Source: Acanthornis magna
Lineage: Eukaryota > Chordata > Aves > Passeriformes > Acanthizidae
Direction of reading: 5' to 3'
Assembly: GCA_036785705.1 (NCBI GenBank)
Contig: JAWUZG010000001.1
Coordinates: 2,480,001 to 2,544,000, forward strand
DNA: 64,000 bases
The position numbers and the translations under genes are program-made. Each line of letters opens with the position of its first letter. Within the stretch, counting starts at the first letter, position 1. The notes under the pieces were generated by a model. It did not search any database. It was not told where the DNA came from and was given only the letters and a program-made list of their open reading frames with translations. Below are positions 60,061 to 64,000 of the stretch, one piece after another.

Positions 60061-60597
60061 TCACTGCTTCCTATATCTCCCAATGTTATTATTAAGAAAT
60101 AAACAGATCTTCATAGTCTCTGAAACAATAATGGCAAAGGCTTTGTTGCATATGCAGGAGCTCCAAATTAGGTGAAATTTGCTTCTGGCAATGGATAGTG
60201 GCATTATGCAGACACATTTACTAATAATGATACTTCTGATATGTGTTGTGCAAGCAGCTATGGCAGGACATGTTCCAAACCTGGTTTTATTAAATGAACA
60301 ATACAGACCACCAGTAAGTGTTATGTCGGGGGAAAACAAAAGCATAAAAAATGCATATGATATGATGATGGGAAAATGCATGTAGAGGAGCACACCAGTG
60401 TGCTTTCCTTCTGCAGTGTTTTGGCAGGCTTTCCGAACTGTCCAGTTTAGAATTACAGGGTCAGCGGAAATGTCCCAAAATTTAGTATAATTTGGATTTG
60501 TCAATACCAGACTCCTCTGGAGAGAGGTAAGTTCTCTTTTCACAGGATAGATAAGTCTTCTCAGAATATTTCCCCAGACAAATTCTCTTCTGCACAT
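60061..60597 (-). other. longest ORF in window (178 codons), probably chance
   Basis: The predicted protein has hydrophobic stretches around residues 70-85 and 115-135 and many Cys and Ile. It has no domain, signal peptide or zinc finger that I recognise. On the plus strand the same DNA reads open for about 22 codons from 60062, has a TGA at 60173-60175, and then opens again at 60179-60385 with a signal-anchor-like hydrophobic stretch. Such double openness can be a relic of an old coding sequence or pure coincidence. About one ORF of this length is plausible by chance in 64 kb of such DNA. Confidence 0.15.
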
Positions 60598-61900
60598 CTC
60601 CTTGCCAACTGGAACCTTTTGATCTCAACATCCTCAGTGCCAAATTCTTTAATGGTGTAAATGAGTGAAACTCCACCTAAGGCAGTGGAGCAGATCCCAT
60701 TTGCACCTGCAGAGAACTTGGCTTTGATTCTGTAGCCAAGGAGAGATTAAAACCATTGGTTCTAGTAGATTTGTTAGCCTGTAAAAATGCTCCTCATCTC
60801 CGGTTGCAGATAGCTCTGTTATCCAGTCCAAATCCAGCAGAAAATACTTTGGAGGGTGTGAATCCTGGAAAGGGAGGGTGATACACTGGAGGGTTTAACA
60901 GGATTTTGTGATCTCTGTCATATGATCGAGGACACATTACCATCATTTTGATTCTGATCTCTTCACTTGCTCCCTTGTGAAGCTTTTTGCCAGATCTCCT
61001 AATGTGAACCACTTATTCCAGATTGCTCTTTGAAAAAGGCATCCATTGAAACATCAGAGATTAAATGAGTCACCCATGATGGATTGTGGTTCATGGCTTT
61101 ATATACCACAGAAAATTATGCATTTTACACTACCTTGTAAAATAACCATTTATCTAAGTAAACATATTGACTTCTTTTGGGTTCATATGAAAACTATCCT
61201 GGGCTGTGAATCTTAATTTAGCAAGCTCTTGACAGGCAGGAAAAAAGACAGCTAACAATGATGGAGAAGAATCAGTTACTTAAATGTCAATGGGGAGGTT
61301 TAAAAATTAGCTCAAAGTAACAGATCAATTTGTTCTCCAGTGTCCAGCCAGAGATACAGACTTGGCAACTTCCACCACCTTTTCCACCCTCTGAAAAAGG
61401 AAAAAAAAATGCTTTAGAATTTGTGGCAGTTGGTGCAGTTGTATGCTGCTATGATGTCAATTCCAACATGACAACAGCACAGGCTGGAGAAAGAAATGAG
61501 GCCAAATGTTTAGAACAAAGGGAAATGGTTGAGTATCATTTTCCAGAGATTCTACCTCTTATCTTTACTGTAGGTACCAAAGCAAGGTATCTCTTTTTTA
61601 AGCACCACAGTTTTCACATCTGTAATAAGGAAATTATTCTTCTGATCCAGATTTTCCCTGGGGCCTTTCCATGTGGGTCACAGTAACATTTGAAGAGCCG
61701 ATATTGGTGAAATTGGATCAGCATAAATGTGCACCGATCCTTCTTCTGAATTGAAAGCATCAGAAGGCATAAGGACTGTGAAAGAATGCAGTTTAAGAAT
61801 GGAGGTAAAATGGCCTCGTCCCAGGTCCTTTGAAAAGCTCTGTATTCAGCTGTCTAGCGGAGCAGGAGTACAGGTCAGCACTCGCTCAGCTTTCAAAAAA
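60598..61900. other. non-coding stretch, possibly with old repeat remnants
   Basis: 'TGGTGTAAATGAGTGAAACT' and 'CCTAAGGCAGTGGAGCAGAT' near 60653-60695 resemble a phrase recurrent in old amniote repeats, and 'TTTTCACATCTGTAATAAGG' near 61611 resembles the MIR 'tttcctcatctgtaaaatgg' box. Both are weak. The ORF at 61330-61686 (118 codons) has no recognised domain. Confidence 0.3.
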
Positions 61901-61994
61901 CAACAGGTTAAATTTCCAAACAACCGGTTAAATTTTCAAACAGGTTAAATTTTCAAACAGCAGGTTAAATTTTCAAACAACAGGTTAAATTTTC
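61901..61994 (+). repeat. 20-bp minisatellite, about five units
   Basis: Five consecutive units of consensus 'CAACAGGTTAAATTTTCAAA': 61901-61920, 61921-61940, 61941-61957 (a shortened 17-bp unit), 61958-61977 and 61978-61994 (partial). Units differ by one or two bases (CAGG/CCGG, TTCC/TTTC). It is a tandem array rather than a CRISPR because no spacers separate the units. Confidence 0.93.
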
Positions 61995-62429
61995 TAGTAT
62001 CTGACTATTTCTGCTTGTTATCTCAGATTGCATTTAATTGGTGCCCCTGCCTGATTTTTGCCCTCTCCACATCCTTTTCCTGGTAAGTATTTACACCCCT
62101 CTCACTCACAATAGGTCCAAGATTCTGAGTGCATCCTTGACTTTAGCCAGCTTTGGATCAAACCTGTAATCACTGCAAGCTTCTGACTTCCTGGCTCTAA
62201 GTATTTAGGATGAATCATCTCAGAGACAAAGCAGAATATCAGAGCCAAGTATTATCTTATATATTTCTGCTTCCCCAAAGGTTTACTCTCCAAAAAAATC
62301 CATTGTCCTATATGCAATATAAAATAATTCACCATGGAGCAAAACATTGTATCATGATACAGATCTGGGCAGTGATTGAAATAATAACAGACTGTTTAAT
62401 TGCTAAATTACAGTAGTGATATTATGAAA
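61995..62429. other. non-coding stretch
   Basis: No recognised repeat or gene. Confidence 0.5.
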
Positions 62430-63110
62430 TAACATATTATATCCGCATTTATAATAAATTAATCCATCATGATTAAAGGTCTCTCAATGAATACCAAATG
62501 AATTAATACATGATTGGCCTTTATAAGTATAAGCCTTTAAAATTATGCAGTTTTCTGCAAGCAGCTAGCAGCCCGCAGAATAAAGTGGCAGTGAGAAAAT
62601 CTGTCACAGGAAAACTTTTCTACATTTCACGCAGAACACCTTTTCTTTCAGAACATTTTTGCATGGAATTCATTACCAATTATGACAGATAGCTTTTTAA
62701 CAGGGGAAAATATGCCCATAATCACACAATGTTTGGGGGAGAGGGGAAAATTACCACAATATGACTAATTTTATGAAAGACATCTGTCATTTTCTACTGT
62801 TGTAATACAAGCTGTTTAGTAAGTAAATTTAATTAACCAGATTTCTCATTTTAAAAAGGGGAAAAGAAGGCTTTTACGGCATGCCAGGAGCATATCCCTT
62901 GAATATAGTTTGCTTAATGCACCCAATTAAACTGAATCATCAAATGTTCTGAACCTTAAATATCTCAAATTAATTTTTTCCACATTGTTTTTCTATGTAG
63001 CACTTTGCAGCCAATTGTACTGTGAAGTGGATGCTGTTTATTGTTGATATTCCTTTTTTAGAGTTTCTGCATAAAGCCAGGGCTCTGTGGTGCTTGGCGT
63101 TGCTCTTAAA
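62430..63110. promoter_or_regulatory. AT-rich candidate conserved element
   Basis: Repeat-free, very AT-rich sequence dense in ATTA cores ('AATGAATTAATACATGATTG', 'AAATTTAATTAACCAG', 'CACCCAATTAAACTGAATCA', 'TCAAATTAATTTTTTCCAC'), with CpG-containing words 'TTTTACGGCATGCCAGG' and 'TTTCACGCAGAAC'. It looks like a homeodomain-bound enhancer by texture. Conservation was not tested. Confidence 0.28.
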
Positions 63111-63184
63111 GAAAGAAATCTCTACCTAAACATGTCCCATTGAGAAAGAGTGACATACAAAGAGTGAGGAGTGGGAAAGGCAGG

Positions 63185-63285
63185 GAGAGCAGGTGTAACT
63201 GTCCCAGGTCATAAATAATTCAGTGAAACATCTGAGTCTGGGTCTGGTGTCATCTCAAATACCAGACCACACTATTCTTTTGGCT
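63185..63285 (-). repeat. possible MIR-like remnant
   Basis: 'GTCCCAGGTCATAAATAATT', 'CAGTGAAACATCTGAGTCTG' and 'AATACCAGACCACACTATTC' resemble the reverse complement of the MIR 5' half ('cccaaggtcacacagc...cagtggcagagctgggattcgaaccca...'). It is weak and could be coincidental. Confidence 0.35.
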
Positions 63286-64000
63286 TATAAAGGGATATAA
63301 TTGTAAGTCAATGGCAAGCTCCTGCTTAGGGGTGTGAAATCCTCTCTGTTGATCAAATAATCGCAGACCTGAAAGGTTGGTCCTTTATTTAAAAGAGAAT
63401 ATGGTTCATTTTCTCAAAGTACTGATTACACATCCTTCAGACAACTTATAGAATAAAAAAGGAAGTTCTATAAAGGCGTTTTTTTATTAATATGTGGAAG
63501 GTTACTTTATAGCTGTCCTCCCCACAAAAAGCTGCCAGCATTTATGCTGAGTTTTCCAATGGCTAGAAAAAAAAATCAAACAAGTGAAAATTTATTTTAT
63601 TGATGTCAGTGTGAATCTGAAGTAGCTTAAAATGCAGTAAACAAATCTACCCAATCTCAAAACCCTACTATAAATTTCAATTTAACCTCAAACAAATATT
63701 CAAATAATACTAAAAGAGCTGATTGCAAATTAATAGAATGTGTTTTCCATTTGTTTAAACTCTTCTTAAGAATAGTTAAGTCAGTAGAAGCTCATGTCCT
63801 AAACAAAACCTCTTGGTGAATTTCTGATTTTAGTGCACCTTCTGAATTCTGTTCTTAAATACAACACCATCCAATATTTAATATCTTCTCCTTTTGTACA
63901 CAAGGGAAGACTTCATCCCTATTCAGAAAAAAAAAGCAATCAATGCAAAAAATATCCACTGCCTGGGAATGTGTTGAACTGTACAGAATTTCACTGAAGA
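63286..64000. other. non-coding stretch at window end
   Basis: AT-rich unique DNA. Nothing recognised. Confidence 0.5.

Noticed and set aside
61901..61994. Regularly spaced repeats suggesting a CRISPR-like array
   Set aside because: Units are contiguous with no spacers, and the window is vertebrate DNA. It is a minisatellite.
1..64000. An undescribed multi-gene system (defence, biosynthetic or mobile)
   Set aside because: No set of coding genes exists in the window. The content is vertebrate non-coding DNA with CR1 fragments and possible cis-regulatory elements.

Overview
The window looks like non-coding vertebrate DNA from a bird, probably a passerine or other neoavian. The main evidence is at least thirteen 5'-truncated CR1 LINE copies. 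They carry the avian CR1 3' end (the ATTCTATGATTCTATGA-type octamer tail and the 'ggttggaagggacctt' block), sit in both orientations and belong to several subfamilies. There are also very old, amniote-wide MIR-like and palindromic repeat remnants. No tRNA-derived recent SINE, L1 or LTR element was recognised. The DNA is AT-rich, and none of the ORFs looks like a conserved protein exon. The longest, 178 codons at 60061-60597 on the minus strand, is about what chance allows in 64 kb.

Layout. 1-10.8 kb: AT-rich intergenic or intronic DNA with three CR1 copies, an (AG)13 tract, a 19-bp and a 58-bp tandem duplication. 10.8-11.7 kb: a repeat-free block that could be a conserved regulatory element, followed by a MIR/L2-like remnant. 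13-23.7 kb: CR1 fragments of different ages, including a very decayed one at 22.4 kb, and a (GTTT)8 microsatellite. 24-30 kb: AT-rich homeodomain-site-rich DNA, a MIR-like remnant, a GC-richer block at 27.7-28.65 kb, a CR1, and a further repeat-free candidate regulatory block. 32-36 kb: two more CR1 copies and a near-perfect hairpin. 39.9-44.3 kb: a small CpG cluster next to a strong candidate conserved non-coding element, a CR1 with an apparent internal deletion, a TATA/octamer-bearing block with a second small CpG cluster, and another candidate element. 45-48 kb: a duplicated inverted repeat, then the best gene evidence in the window, a candidate untranslated exon at 47727-47791 with acceptor and donor and a GC-box/polypyrimidine block upstream. 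48-64 kb: mostly featureless DNA with one CR1 end, two copies of an old palindromic repeat, a hairpin, a 20-bp minisatellite and a last AT-rich candidate element.

Overall this reads as a gene desert or large 5' intron around a developmentally regulated gene that I could not name: many possible cis-regulatory blocks, at least one candidate 5'UTR exon on the plus strand, and no coding exon I can defend. No operon, CRISPR array, phage, or defence or biosynthetic system is present. The most interesting items are the candidate exon/promoter at 47.4-47.8 kb, the CpG cluster plus candidate conserved element at 39.9-40.4 kb, and a set of short near-perfect hairpins that look like template-switch products or small structured elements. 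All conservation statements are by-eye inference, because no alignment could be run.
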